Source: Maridesulfovibrio zosterae DSM 11974
GTDB taxonomy: Bacteria > Desulfobacterota > Desulfovibrionia > Desulfovibrionales > Desulfovibrionaceae
Reading direction: 5' to 3'
NCBI RefSeq assembly: GCF_000425265.1
Contig: NZ_AUDC01000010.1
Coordinates: forward strand, 496,001 to 560,000
Length of the DNA: 64,000 nt
Position numbers and translations under genes: made by a program. Of this stretch, positions 37,380 through 46,509 are shown piece after piece (position 1 is the first letter of the stretch; each line of letters begins with the position of its first letter). Below the pieces are notes generated by a model, which did no database searches, had not been told where the DNA came from, and saw only the letters and a list, made by a program, of their open reading frames with translations.

Positions 37380-39791
37380 TTACTTTTTACATTCTGCAGA
37401 GCTGGCAAGTTTGGCCATTTCTGCAAGTCTGTCATCTACTTTACGATAAATTGTACCTGCGGGAAATTTTCCGTTTTTACCTTTGCTTCCAGCTTTTACT
37501 CCGGTCAGAATCTGCATTGCTTCTTCGATGGTTTTGATGGGATATATATGAAATTTACCCTGTTCTACAGCATCTACGACATCGCTTCTAAGCATGAGGT
37601 TTACCACATTGTCGGCTGGTATGAGAACACCTTGTTTGCCATTAAATCCACGGCGCCGGCATACTTCAAAATAACCTTCAATCTTACGGTTAACCCCGCC
37701 TACGGCCATGATTGTTCCAGACTGGCTTACAGCACCTGTAAAAGCGTAGTCAAATTTAATAGGTACGCCGGAAATGGCGGAAAGTAGAGCTGCAAGCTCT
37801 GCACCTGATGCAGAGTCTCCTTCAATACCGGCATAGCTTTGTTCAAAACAGAGGCTTCCAGTTAGTACTATCGGTTTATCCTGTGCAAATAGTCCTACAA
37901 GATAACTTTTAATAATCATCATGCCTTTGGTATGGATAGGTCCCCCCATGCGCGCTTCTCGTTCAAGGTCAAGAATGCCGCCATGACCGACCCCTACGGT
38001 GCATGAAATCTGGTGCGGAAGACCGAATTCATAGTTCCCGAACAGGGTTACGGAAAGACCGTTTGCTCTACCTACTCCTTCGCCGGAAGTTTCAACTTTG
38101 ATTACTTCACGGTCATACTCAGTCATGAATTCATCTTCATAAAGATTAGAGCGGAAATCGCGCATGGATATGGCTTCTTCAAGAGAAGCAAGGTCTACAA
38201 TTGATTTACCGTCAAGCCTTGCAAGAGCTGAAGCTTCAACCATGACTTCTTTTACTAGCGGAATACGCAGCGAAAGCCTTTTCTGGTCTTCGGAGAGTCT
38301 GCTGGAGTAATCTACTATTCTGGCAAGTGAAGTTCGTTCAAATGGGAGCAATTCAGATTCTTTAATAATTTTACCAAGTACCTGAATGAAGCATTTAACG
38401 TTTGCAATATTACGCTCCGCAGCTAACTGCATATGAGCTTTTAACTTGAAATATTTTCCGAATCTTTCGTCATTATAAAGTAACAGCTCGTATGTCTCTT
38501 CAGAGCCTATAAGAATTACAGTAAGGTCAAGGGGTATTGGTTGCGGTTCAATCGTTTTAGTCCTTACTTGATCACTGTCACCGGGATCTTCAATTTTAGC
38601 CTGTCCGGTACGCAGAGCTCGGAGTAAGCCTTCCCATGAAGACGGGGTTGTAAGTATATCGTCAGCGTATACAATGAGAAAACCATGATTTGCTTTGTGA
38701 ATCGATCCTGCACGAATAAGGGTAAAATCAGTATAAAGCGCACCCATTTCAGATTCACGTTCAATAGAGCCGAGCAGGTTGAATGCTGTAGGGTGATCAG
38801 CCATGACTACAGGGGCTCCCTGAGTTTCGCTATTATCAACCAGCAGGTTTACCTCGAAGCGTGCGAAGAGTTCTTCCATTGGTGAAGATTCAGGAAGTTG
38901 TAGCCCTGGAATCAGAGACGGATTCTGCGAATCTTTAGCCATGAAGAGGTCAATATTATCAAGTAACTCATTTTGAAGATCATCAAGGTATGATTTAATA
39001 ATTTCAAATTGAGAAAAATCTTTATGCAGAGGGGTTAAAATATCTTTGAGAAGTTCTTCCGCTGAATCCTGATGAAGTTTACGTTCATCCTTACGGAATC
39101 CTTCTTCAGTTTTACTGATGCGTCTTAAAATTGTTGTCACTTCAGCAAGCAGGTCATCAGCCGAGTTGCGTAATGTTTTGCGCAGCTCAGGGTCAAGACG
39201 TTCAAATTCATCGTCGTTAAGAATGCGTCCTTCAATGAGCGGAATCAGGGTCAGTCCGCCATGGTCATCAATTTCCAGATTGAATCCGCGTTCTTTAGCA
39301 AGTTCTTCCATATCAGAGAATAAGTCTTCACGCTCATCCTGAAAATTTCTGGAAATTTCTTCCAAAGCTTTTATATGCGGTTCGCGGTCAAACCAGGCTG
39401 GCAGTTGTTCTTTAATCTGAGAAACAGCTTCAGACATTGCATTTTTAAACGCTTTACCACTGCCCGCAGGAATACATACAGAAATAGGGCGGTCCTGATA
39501 ATCGAAATTGTAAAGGTAAAGCTGATCCGGAGGTGTGGGTTGTGTGGCTGCCCTAAGCTGAAAATATTCACGGGCGAAATAGCTCCGCCCAAGATTTGGT
39601 TCACCTGAAAGGTATAAATTGTGGCAAGTTCCCTTGATAGCCAAAGCCATGCGGAAAGCCTGCATAGCTCTCGGCTGGAAGAGGTCATAATCACCAACTG
39701 ATTCTGGAATATCAAGACTAGATTCGAATTGAATTTTTTCAGGGTCTTGTTTTGAACTTAACTTGCTTATGGATAATTCTTTTGCTGTCAT
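37380..39791 (-). CDS. Lon-like ATP-dependent protease (LonB/LonH type)
   Basis: 803 aa. N-terminal AAA-like region, then the Lon proteolytic domain at the C-terminus. Protease motifs: GDSASGAE (catalytic Ser about 659) and VNRKIEGYF (catalytic Lys about 702), with GGIHTKG-like HTKGMMIIKSYLVG upstream. The Walker A-like loop is LSGEPNLGRSYFARE (about 62-75), with Arg where Lys is usual; this seems typical of the AAA_32/Lon-related family as I remember it. The middle ~180 residues hold a coiled insertion. It should degrade cytoplasmic proteins. ATG has a weak ribosome site; first gene of an operon with the 256-aa protein and LysM lipoprotein. Confidence 0.88.
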   Translation of the reverse strand: MTAKELSISKLSSKQDPEKIQFESSLDIPESVGDYDLFQPRAMQAFRMALAIKGTCHNLYLSGEPNLGRSYFAREYFQLRAATQPTPPDQLYLYNFDYQDRPISVCIPAGSGKAFKNAMSEAVSQIKEQLPAWFDREPHIKALEEISRNFQDEREDLFSDMEELAKERGFNLEIDDHGGLTLIPLIEGRILNDDEFERLDPELRKTLRNSADDLLAEVTTILRRISKTEEGFRKDERKLHQDSAEELLKDILTPLHKDFSQFEIIKSYLDDLQNELLDNIDLFMAKDSQNPSLIPGLQLPESSPMEELFARFEVNLLVDNSETQGAPVVMADHPTAFNLLGSIERESEMGALYTDFTLIRAGSIHKANHGFLIVYADDILTTPSSWEGLLRALRTGQAKIEDPGDSDQVRTKTIEPQPIPLDLTVILIGSEETYELLLYNDERFGKYFKLKAHMQLAAERNIANVKCFIQVLGKIIKESELLPFERTSLARIVDYSSRLSEDQKRLSLRIPLVKEVMVEASALARLDGKSIVDLASLEEAISMRDFRSNLYEDEFMTEYDREVIKVETSGEGVGRANGLSVTLFGNYEFGLPHQISCTVGVGHGGILDLEREARMGGPIHTKGMMIIKSYLVGLFAQDKPIVLTGSLCFEQSYAGIEGDSASGAELAALLSAISGVPIKFDYAFTGAVSQSGTIMAVGGVNRKIEGYFEVCRRRGFNGKQGVLIPADNVVNLMLRSDVVDAVEQGKFHIYPIKTIEEAMQILTGVKAGSKGKNGKFPAGTIYRKVDDRLAEMAKLASSAECKK

Positions 39792-39967
39792 ATTTATTGA
39801 AAATTTCCTGTCTTTTAAACTACTGGGGTTAGGCTTTTCCTAGCTTTTACTTGGTTAATGTTAAATTGTCACTTGCCGTGAAGCTCTTTTCGTAGAATTT
39901 CTGTTATGTGATAATAATTTAGTCGTAGTTATGACTATTAATTTAAACCATTCATGGAGATTACTGA

Positions 39968-39985
39968 TTGTGAAATTTTTTACAA
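39968..39985. promoter_or_regulatory. Putative Rex operator
   Basis: TTGTGAAATTTTTTACAA matches the Rex consensus TTGTGAAnnnnTTCACAA at all defined positions but one. Rex is encoded 2.4 kb to the right, just after the atp genes. By family knowledge Rex leaves such sites when NADH/NAD+ rises, so this would derepress atp transcription. It could also act on the divergent Lon-like operon. Confidence 0.6.
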
Positions 39986-40001
39986 ATGAATATTTGTAAT
40001 T

Positions 40002-40013
40002 ATTACATGTAAT
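40002..40013. promoter_or_regulatory. Perfect 12-bp palindrome near the Rex site
   Basis: ATTACATGTAAT, 16 bp after the Rex-like site and overlapping a possible promoter region. Could be a second operator; binder unknown. Confidence 0.3.
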
Positions 40014-40296
40014 TATAGTAAAATTTACTTGCAAAAAGGGCTGAATAAGCGTTCAAAAACAAAATAGCTGTTGCACATAACTGGGTTCAAGGCTATGAAT
40101 TTTGAGTGTTTTTTGTTGCGGGGTGCAGTTGTCGGCTGGTCTTTGATAAAAAATCAGTTAAACTAGAGGCTACGGATAAAGAATCCGTTGACTCTTAATT
40201 GATGATTGTGCTAGACGGAATTCACTTGTGAAGGTTTGCGCAAAGTCGTCTTTGCGTACCGGGGCCATCTCATATAACATTAGGACAAGTAGCAAC

Positions 40297-40566
40297 ATGC
40301 TCTCCTTTAAAGGGAATAAAGAGGTTTTCGATCTTCTCGGTAATGCCGCGACGATGGGAACCCATCTCGTTGCCGCTACCTTTGTAGGGTTTGGTGCCGG
40401 ATGGTATCTTGATAAGTGGTTGGGTACGAAGCCTTGGCTTCTTTTTATTTTCTTGTTTTTAGGAATAGCTGCCGGTTTTAAGAATGTTTATGATGAAATG
40501 CAGCGAATTCTGAAAAAGGATCAGGGGAAAGGTTCTCATTACAGTGAAAATAAATCAGAAGATTGA
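40297..40566 (+). CDS. atpZ: ATP synthase accessory protein AtpZ (AtpI-like)
   Basis: 89 aa from ATG 40297; the longer frame to 40228 lies in the leader. Two membrane helices with the family pattern GNAATMGTHLVAATFVGFGAGWYLDKWLGTKPWLLFIFLFLGIAAGFKNVY. Members of this small family (AtpQ/AtpZ) sit at the head of F0F1 operons; they help assembly or Mg2+/Ca2+ handling. AGGA lies upstream at modest distance. It overlaps the next gene (atpI) by 23 bp. Confidence 0.88.
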   Translation: MLSFKGNKEVFDLLGNAATMGTHLVAATFVGFGAGWYLDKWLGTKPWLLFIFLFLGIAAGFKNVYDEMQRILKKDQGKGSHYSENKSED

Positions 40567-40963
40567 ATCATTCCTCCACAGGCGTGGCTTCACTCATCCG
40601 GACGTATGCAGCTTGGTGCGGAATCAATTATATCTTGCTGCCGGAACATGTTTTTTTGCTGCTGTAGCTTTCGGGTTTGCCCCTTGGGCACTGGCTCTGG
40701 CAGCCGGAACAGTTTTGATTACGTTCAATTTCTGGTCGCTGGCTAAATTCGGCCAGCATCTGGCTTATATGCGCAAGGGCGCAGTGGTGTCTTTGCTTAT
40801 TCGCTTCTACGGTAGGCTTATTTTATCGGGGCTGGCCTTATACGGACTTATAGTCTTTGGAGAGTGTTCAATTTATGCTCTTCTGGCAGGTCTTAGTACG
40901 GTAGTAGTGAATGCGATATTTTGGGGCGTAGCCGGGTTACGGCAAAAAGTGAAGGAGGCATAA
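40544..40963 (+). CDS. atpI: ATP synthase subunit I (AtpI)
   Basis: 139 aa, GTG start, four predicted membrane helices (for example [20 protein letters not shown] and [20 protein letters not shown]). Short hydrophobic AtpI proteins precede subunit a and assist assembly of the c-ring. The GTG overlaps the end of atpZ by 23 bp. Ends with TAA just before atpB. Identified by its position and hydrophobic profile; sequence motifs are weak. Confidence 0.8.
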   Translation: MKINQKIESFLHRRGFTHPDVCSLVRNQLYLAAGTCFFAAVAFGFAPWALALAAGTVLITFNFWSLAKFGQHLAYMRKGAVVSLLIRFYGRLILSGLALYGLIVFGECSIYALLAGLSTVVVNAIFWGVAGLRQKVKEA

Positions 40964-40968
40964 GGATC

Positions 40969-41655
40969 ATGGCTGGAGGTTTACCACATCCATTATTGAT
41001 CATGTCTGAACTTAACCATGCTTTGGGAACTCATATTCCCAACCACGTGTGGTACACATGGTTCGGCATGAGCGTTCTGTTTGTTTTAGGTTTTATAGTT
41101 TCCAGGAAACTCAGCCTGGTTCCGGGAGGGGTGCAGAACCTCGCCGAGATTATAATCGGGGGCTTGGAAGATTTTGTCGTCACCAATATCGGCGAGCGTG
41201 GACGCGAAGTTTTCCCTTTCATGTGTACTCTTTTTGTGTACATTTTGATTCTCAACCTGATGGGTCTTGTTCCCGGATTTGACGCTCCTACTGCGAACGT
41301 CAATACCAATGCGGCTATGGCCGTTTGTACTTTTCTCTACTACAACTATGTCGGCATCAAACTTCACGGCGCCGGCTACATCAAGCATTTTATGGGTCCC
41401 ATTCCGGCACTCGCACCCTTGATGTTCATCATTGAAGTCGTTTCTCACATATCGCGTCCGCTTTCGCTTACTCTGCGTCTGTTCGGTAACATCCGTGGTG
41501 AGGAAATCGTTCTTGTTCTTCTGTTCCTGCTTGCTCCTGTTGTTTCCACCTTGCCCATGTACTTTTTGTTCATGCTGGCAAAGGTCATTCAGGCTTTCAT
41601 TTTCTTCATGTTGACCATGATTTATTTGAAAGGTTCTCTGGAAGAAGCTCACTAG
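40969..41655 (+). CDS. atpB: F0F1 ATP synthase subunit a
   Basis: 228 aa from ATG 40969, ten bases after AAGGAGG and six bases after the atpI stop. The essential Arg of subunit a is in [20 protein letters not shown] (about residue 170), the diagnostic motif for the ion half-channels. Five to six membrane helices. It forms the stator ion path facing the c-ring. GC and codon use are higher than in neighbouring genes, as expected for a highly expressed gene. Confidence 0.95.
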   Translation: MAGGLPHPLLIMSELNHALGTHIPNHVWYTWFGMSVLFVLGFIVSRKLSLVPGGVQNLAEIIIGGLEDFVVTNIGERGREVFPFMCTLFVYILILNLMGLVPGFDAPTANVNTNAAMAVCTFLYYNYVGIKLHGAGYIKHFMGPIPALAPLMFIIEVVSHISRPLSLTLRLFGNIRGEEIVLVLLFLLAPVVSTLPMYFLFMLAKVIQAFIFFMLTMIYLKGSLEEAH

Positions 41656-41709
41656 GAATTTGTCAGGTAGACTAAATTTGGGGAAATGGTCTTGCGACCA
41701 ATTAAATAA

Positions 41710-42057
<348 letters not shown>

Positions 42058-42079
42058 TTTTAAGGATTTGGAAATATTT

Positions 42080-42108
42080 AAAGGAGGCCTTTTGGCCTCC
42101 TTTTTTTT
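42080..42108 (+). terminator. Terminator after atpE
   Basis: A 10-bp stem (AAAGGAGGCC with GGCCTCCTTT), 4-nt loop, then a run of eight T. Confidence 0.92.
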
Positions 42109-42396
42109 AACAAATTATTGTTAATTTTTTCACATACTTTAGATCTGTATTGGGGTTTTACAGAGAATAAGTATAATGCCCTGCATAAATTAATTATTTA
42201 GGCATGGTGGGGTAGCCGAAAGTAAGGGTTTTAGTGTATATACTTTTCAGATGGAAGGTGGCGGAGAAAGGCGGTATTTGACTATAGTTGATAAAGCCAT
42301 ATTCTTAGGAGTGGTTTTGAAACCTATATTCTTGCAGCCTATACTACCAACCTATACTTTTTACACCGGCAATGGTGTTAACGACAGGAAACCAAA
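42109..42396. other. Leader/promoter region of rex
   Basis: About 290 bp. Three copies of CCTATA (42323, 42338, 42351) lie near the rex start, spaced 15 and 13 bp apart. A short ACACC/GGTGT hairpin follows. Not recognised as a known riboswitch. Confidence 0.4.
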
Positions 42397-43026
42397 GTGA
42401 AAACCCAGAATATTCCAAAGGCGACAATTAAAAGGCTCGCCGTTTATATACAAGTACTGACCGGACTTAAACGAGATGGTGTAGAAGTTATTTCTTCAGA
42501 AAAACTTGCGCGTGCGTGCTCGGTTAATCCCTCTCAGATTCGAAAGGATCTAGCTTATTTCGGTGAATTCGGTGTGCGCGGAGTAGGCTACTACGTGCAT
42601 GAATTAATATCCTCAATCAAACAGTCACTTGGCGTTGATCGGGTTTGGGGATGTGCTCTTGTTGGCGTTGGCAATCTTGGACGCGCATTGTTGCGCCATA
42701 AAGAATTTGCTTTGCGCGGATTTTCCATACGAGCTGCATTTGACTGCGATCCGTATAAAATAGGTGAAATTGTTTCAGGACTTGAAGTTGTTTGTACCAG
42801 ACAGCTAAAAGGGCGTGTGGACGAACTTGGTCTTGAGATTGGTATAATTACTACTCCACCTGAAAGAGCTCAGCGTGCAGCTAATTATTTAGTTGATGGT
42901 GGTATTAAGGGAATCGTTAATTTTGCTCAGGCAAGAATTGATGTTCCTAAAGAAGTCCCTGTTGAATATGTGGACTTTACACATCACTTTTATTCTGTGG
43001 CTTTTAATATAAGCTCCGCGGGATAA
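42397..43026 (+). CDS. rex: Redox-sensing transcriptional repressor Rex
   Basis: 209 aa, GTG start after AGGA. Winged helix at the N-terminus (EKLARACSVNPSQIRKDLAYFGEFGVRGVGY, the operator-contacting region) and a Rossmann domain with GVGNLGRAL (about residue 87) that binds NAD(H). Binding of NADH releases DNA. Rex represses energy-metabolism genes when NADH/NAD+ is low. It lies after the atp genes, as in other Desulfovibrio, and a Rex-like site lies upstream of atp. Terminator downstream. Confidence 0.95.
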   Translation: MKTQNIPKATIKRLAVYIQVLTGLKRDGVEVISSEKLARACSVNPSQIRKDLAYFGEFGVRGVGYYVHELISSIKQSLGVDRVWGCALVGVGNLGRALLRHKEFALRGFSIRAAFDCDPYKIGEIVSGLEVVCTRQLKGRVDELGLEIGIITTPPERAQRAANYLVDGGIKGIVNFAQARIDVPKEVPVEYVDFTHHFYSVAFNISSAG

Positions 43027-43045
43027 ATTTAAATTTTACAAATTC

Positions 43046-43082
43046 AAAAGGGCCGCAATGATTGTATTGCGGCCCTTTTTTT
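43046..43082 (+). terminator. Terminator after rex
   Basis: A 14-bp perfect stem (AAAAGGGCCGCAAT and its complement), 6-nt loop, T run. Also near the convergent sigma54 regulator stop (43107), so it may serve both. Confidence 0.92.
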
Positions 43083-43106
43083 ATTTTGTATGCAGCAACA
43101 ACAGCA

Positions 43107-44588
43107 TTAGTTGAGTATGAACTTTTTTTTGATATTGTGTTTTTTAAGTAAAGCATAAAGGCGTGAAACTGAGAGCCCTGAGGTTTGCGCTGCTGTAGTC
43201 ATATTTGCTTTGCAATGCATAATAAGGCTTTCTAGGTAGAGTTTTTCAGCCTGTTCGAGGGCTTGCTCACGATACTCTTTAAGAGGCGGGAATTTATCCG
43301 TTTCAGGTGCCTCATACGGTGGAATTATAACATCTGAAGCTGCTATTCCCAATTTAATATTTTTAGTTTTGTTGCCTTTAATTATGGTTAAAGTCTTACG
43401 GGTTTCCGCATGGGGTAATAATGATGCCTGTGCAGCGGCAATACGGAGTCTGACCGGTAGGTGAATCGGTAAAAATTCACCTGCTTCACTGTTTGCAGTA
43501 AAGACCTGTTCAAGTACATTAAAGAGCTCTCGAACGTTACCTGGCCATGAGTATGTCTGCAGCGCATCCAGAAATTCATCCGATACAGCAATTGGACTGG
43601 CACCAAAATCAACTGCCAGTTTATTTAAGTAGTAACGAGACAACATACGGATATCCGAGGCTCGTTGACGTAAAGGTGGCAATTCAATTACAAACGCTTG
43701 TAATCTATAAAGTAAATCCTGTCTAAATCTTCCAGCCTGTACTAATGCTTCAAGGTCTCTGTTAGTTGCAGCGACCAGCCTGAAATCACTTTCCAGTTCT
43801 TCATGCCCGCCCACAGGCCGGAATGTTCGCTCTTGTAAAACGCGGAGAAAAGATTTTTGCAGGTGGAGCGGCAGTTCTCCAACTTCATCAAGGAAAAGAG
43901 TGCCGCCGTCAGCTTTGGCAATCAGCCCTTTGTGCGACTTTTCAGCGCTGGTAAATGCTCCTTTTTCATGACCGAAAAGAATCGACTCTACGAGATTCTC
44001 AGGTATGGTTGCGCAGTCGACTATTATGAAAGGATTGTTACGTCTGCTGCTGTTGTCATGCACAGCTTTTGCAAAAAGTTCTTTTCCTGTACCTGTATCA
44101 CCAAGTATCAGCACGCCAACATGCGTTTCAGCAGCCCTAGCAGCCTGATTAAGGCAGCGCATTATAGGTATTGAGCGACCGACAATATTATGATGTCCAA
44201 GCTTTGGGTGTGATGCCTGTTTTTCAAGACGGTATTGCAGAACTCTGCGCATTTGTAGCATATATTCTTCTGCGCTTGCCGGTTTAGAAATATAATCCCA
44301 TGCCCCTGAATTAATAGCTAATTCGGCCCCTTTTGTGTCACTCTTAGCTGTAATTATGACCACTTCAGGAGTGTTATTCAGTTGTTGCAGCTCCGAAAGT
44401 GCATCCAGCCCATTACCATCCGGAAGAACAACATCGAGAAATACGACATCATAACGTTCTTCACGGGCAAGAGCCATACCCTCTTTAAGGGTTAGTGCAT
44501 TTTCGCCACTATGATTAAGGTTTCTGGCAATTTTGACCAGCAGTTCGCCGATATAAGGATCATCATCTATGATTAGAACTTTTGCCAT
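43107..44588 (-). CDS. Sigma54-dependent response regulator
   Basis: 493 aa. Receiver domain 1-118 (IIDDDPYIG, phosphoacceptor in VVFLDVVLPDGNG, Lys in ISKPASAEE). AAA+ sigma54-activation domain ~135-370: Walker A GDTGTGKE, Walker B GGTLFLDEVGEL, arginine fingers FRQDLLYRL and LPPLRQR. The loop that touches sigma54 reads GAFTSA in place of the usual GAFTGA. C-terminal Fis-type HTH (TTAAQTSGLSVSRLYALLKKHNI). It should activate sigma54 promoters after phosphorylation. No sensor kinase next door. Confidence 0.92.
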   Translation of the reverse strand: MAKVLIIDDDPYIGELLVKIARNLNHSGENALTLKEGMALAREERYDVVFLDVVLPDGNGLDALSELQQLNNTPEVVIITAKSDTKGAELAINSGAWDYISKPASAEEYMLQMRRVLQYRLEKQASHPKLGHHNIVGRSIPIMRCLNQAARAAETHVGVLILGDTGTGKELFAKAVHDNSSRRNNPFIIVDCATIPENLVESILFGHEKGAFTSAEKSHKGLIAKADGGTLFLDEVGELPLHLQKSFLRVLQERTFRPVGGHEELESDFRLVAATNRDLEALVQAGRFRQDLLYRLQAFVIELPPLRQRASDIRMLSRYYLNKLAVDFGASPIAVSDEFLDALQTYSWPGNVRELFNVLEQVFTANSEAGEFLPIHLPVRLRIAAAQASLLPHAETRKTLTIIKGNKTKNIKLGIAASDVIIPPYEAPETDKFPPLKEYREQALEQAEKLYLESLIMHCKANMTTAAQTSGLSVSRLYALLKKHNIKKKFILN

Positions 44589-44664
44589 TTGGGATTCCGT
44601 ATATTCAGATATTCAATAAAATATTGAGAACTGTTAATAAATAAGTATTTGAACATACGTTTTG

Positions 44665-45828
44665 TTATGTGGCAATAACTTTTGACTTATCTCTGATAAG
44701 AAAAGGAATCCCTATCAATGAAAAAATAGTAATCCATATTCTTTGCATAAGAAAAATGGAAGCGCCGGCATAAACTACATGGTTTGAGATTGCTGAAAGC
44801 AATGTTTCGAATGCTGCTTCATTAACTCCCAGTCCTGCTGCAGGGGCAGGAATCAGTCCTGCAAGATAAGCTAGAGGGCTTGAAAAGAAGAGTTCATTAA
44901 ATGATGGTATTGCAGGTAAATTTTGAGATTGTGAAAAAAAGTAAAGTGATACAATAAGTAGTATATGTTGAACAGCTGTTAAGATCGCAGTTAGAATAAT
45001 CGTTTTTGGTTTATTTCTGTATAATAGCAGTGCCGATGTGAACTCTCCTATTTTACTTCCAATTTTGGTTTTACTAAGAAAATTCTTATAAATAATACCA
45101 TCTTGCAATAATTCAGGTGCAACTATAGGGGCTAAGAGGGAACCAAAAATTGCAATTAAAATAGCAGCCCAGACTTCGTTTTTTATAGAATTACTGGAGC
45201 TAAACAAGCATATGAGTATGACCAATACTGAGAATGTTGAGCCAACTGTAATTGCAGTTTTTTTATTGCGTGTTAGAGATAGGTATCCGAGGAAAGATGA
45301 CATCCACAGGCCATAGATTATCGCTAGCAGAGGTGGGACAAGGACTTGTAATTGTGGTGATGATAAAACAGTCTCCCAGTTAAAAAGGATACCAATCCCA
45401 GCTAAAACAAAAAGACCCATGAGGCCTATAATACGATCAATTATAATGGCGGCTCCTACTTTGGGTTTTTCTCCGGTCTCTCTTACTGTATAAAAAAAAC
45501 GGGCAATGTCCCCACTGGCAGCGCCGAGCACGCACTGAATAAAGAAGTACATTACAAAATTTATTTTAAGACTGTTGTATGTACTAATCCTTATCTCTGT
45601 TCCTTTTAGTAGTTCCTTATACCTAAATGCACCGACATTCATACCTAGAAAAATAAGTAAAATTCCACCCAAGAAAGAACCAAGATGATCTTTTGAAACA
45701 GTTAGATAATCAAAACGTATGCTTCCTGATCTGATCAGCCAGATAATTAAGCATGCTGCAAGTGTTATTTTAAGAAAATTAGCGAGTTGTGCTGAAAAAA
45801 AACTTCTTTTTGGTTCTGGATAGCTCAA
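44665..45828 (-). CDS. YbhN/LPG-synthase-TM family membrane protein
   Basis: 387 aa with about 8 membrane segments and a conserved RFFYTVRETGEKPKVGAAIIIDRIIGLMGLF region. This is the transmembrane part of lysylphosphatidylglycerol-synthetase/flippase proteins (UPF0104, AglD-like). Without the C-terminal aminoacyltransferase domain it probably flips a lipid or glycolipid rather than modifying one. No ribosome site stands out. Located between the sigma54 regulator and the divergent marR; function unassigned. Confidence 0.85.
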   Translation of the reverse strand: MSYPEPKRSFFSAQLANFLKITLAACLIIWLIRSGSIRFDYLTVSKDHLGSFLGGILLIFLGMNVGAFRYKELLKGTEIRISTYNSLKINFVMYFFIQCVLGAASGDIARFFYTVRETGEKPKVGAAIIIDRIIGLMGLFVLAGIGILFNWETVLSSPQLQVLVPPLLAIIYGLWMSSFLGYLSLTRNKKTAITVGSTFSVLVILICLFSSSNSIKNEVWAAILIAIFGSLLAPIVAPELLQDGIIYKNFLSKTKIGSKIGEFTSALLLYRNKPKTIILTAILTAVQHILLIVSLYFFSQSQNLPAIPSFNELFFSSPLAYLAGLIPAPAAGLGVNEAAFETLLSAISNHVVYAGASIFLMQRIWITIFSLIGIPFLIRDKSKVIAT

Positions 45829-45965
45829 GTGGTGCTCCGGTTAGGTTGATTCGCTTCATTTACAAATATTACTCTGTATATGCAATAGAACTTTCCTATA
45901 TTGATTTAACATATGTGAGTCTTCAAATCATTTTTAAAATCTGATTGACAAGTGTAAAAAATAAT

Positions 45966-45994
45966 GTTGTCTCTGCAACTGTTGATTAGACAAC
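45966..45994. promoter_or_regulatory. Inverted repeat upstream of marR, candidate operator
   Basis: GTTGTCT (45966-45972) and AGACAAC (45988-45994), 7-bp arms with 15-bp spacer, ending 23 bp before the marR start codon. Position and symmetry suit an autorepressor. Confidence 0.45.
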
Positions 45995-46017
45995 GGATAT
46001 ACTTTTAGGAAGAAATT

Positions 46018-46470
46018 ATGAATTCGTTCCCGTTTGGTTATTTAAATGCACAGGTTGTAAGGCTTAATAAAGCTATTCTAGCAGAAAAGCTGGAGGCAAT
46101 AGGAATTACTTATTGTCAGATCGGATTTTTGATGGAGTCATTATTAAATCCAGGAAGGACACAAGATGAGTTATCTTTGATATTGAGCATTGATAAAGGC
46201 GCTACAGCTAGAACAATCGCCAAGCTCGAAAAATTGAAATTTCTTTACAGAGAAGAAAATCCTGATAATAGAAGGCAAAAATTAGTATATCCTACTGATA
46301 AAGCTAAAGAAATACATGAAGATCTCACTGCTGTACTTATGAACGCGAATGAGGAAATGCTGTCCGGCTTAGATTGTGATGAGAAGGACTTGGTAATGAA
46401 GTGTATGGTCAAAATTATTGATACATGCAGAGAAAAACTTGGAATGCCAAATCTGTGGGATATTATTTAA
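46018..46470 (+). CDS. MarR-family transcriptional regulator
   Basis: 150 aa. Winged-HTH core with TQDELSLILSIDKGATARTIAKLEKLKFLYREENPDNRRQKLVYPTDKA (about 62-110): helix, recognition helix and beta-wing with the DxRxxxL-like NPDNRRQKLVYPT. Dimeric repressor of drug-efflux genes in this family; here an MFS pump gene follows 39 bp later in the same direction. AGGAAG before the ATG. The inverted repeat at 45966-45994 is a likely operator for the whole operon. Confidence 0.93.
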   Translation: MNSFPFGYLNAQVVRLNKAILAEKLEAIGITYCQIGFLMESLLNPGRTQDELSLILSIDKGATARTIAKLEKLKFLYREENPDNRRQKLVYPTDKAKEIHEDLTAVLMNANEEMLSGLDCDEKDLVMKCMVKIIDTCREKLGMPNLWDII

Positions 46471-46509
46471 ATATATTTTAGGCTGTATAGTCGATATGAA
46501 GAGGTTATA

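Larger units (their letters stand above)
39792..40296. other. Divergent intergenic region: Rex site and atp leader
   Basis: 505 bp between the Lon-like operon and the atp operon. Left part: a near-consensus Rex operator (39968-39985), overlapped by a TTACAAAT/ATTTGTAA repeat (39980-39999), and then a 12-bp palindrome. Right part (about 40020-40296): a leader less AT-rich than its surroundings, with a small 7-bp CGCAAAG/CTTTGCG hairpin (40239-40256). No ORF with a ribosome site. Confidence 0.6.

Noticed and set aside
41086-41652. 188-codon minus-strand frame inside atpB
   Set aside because: Fully antisense to a clearly conserved gene; no ribosome site; an artefact of codon bias.
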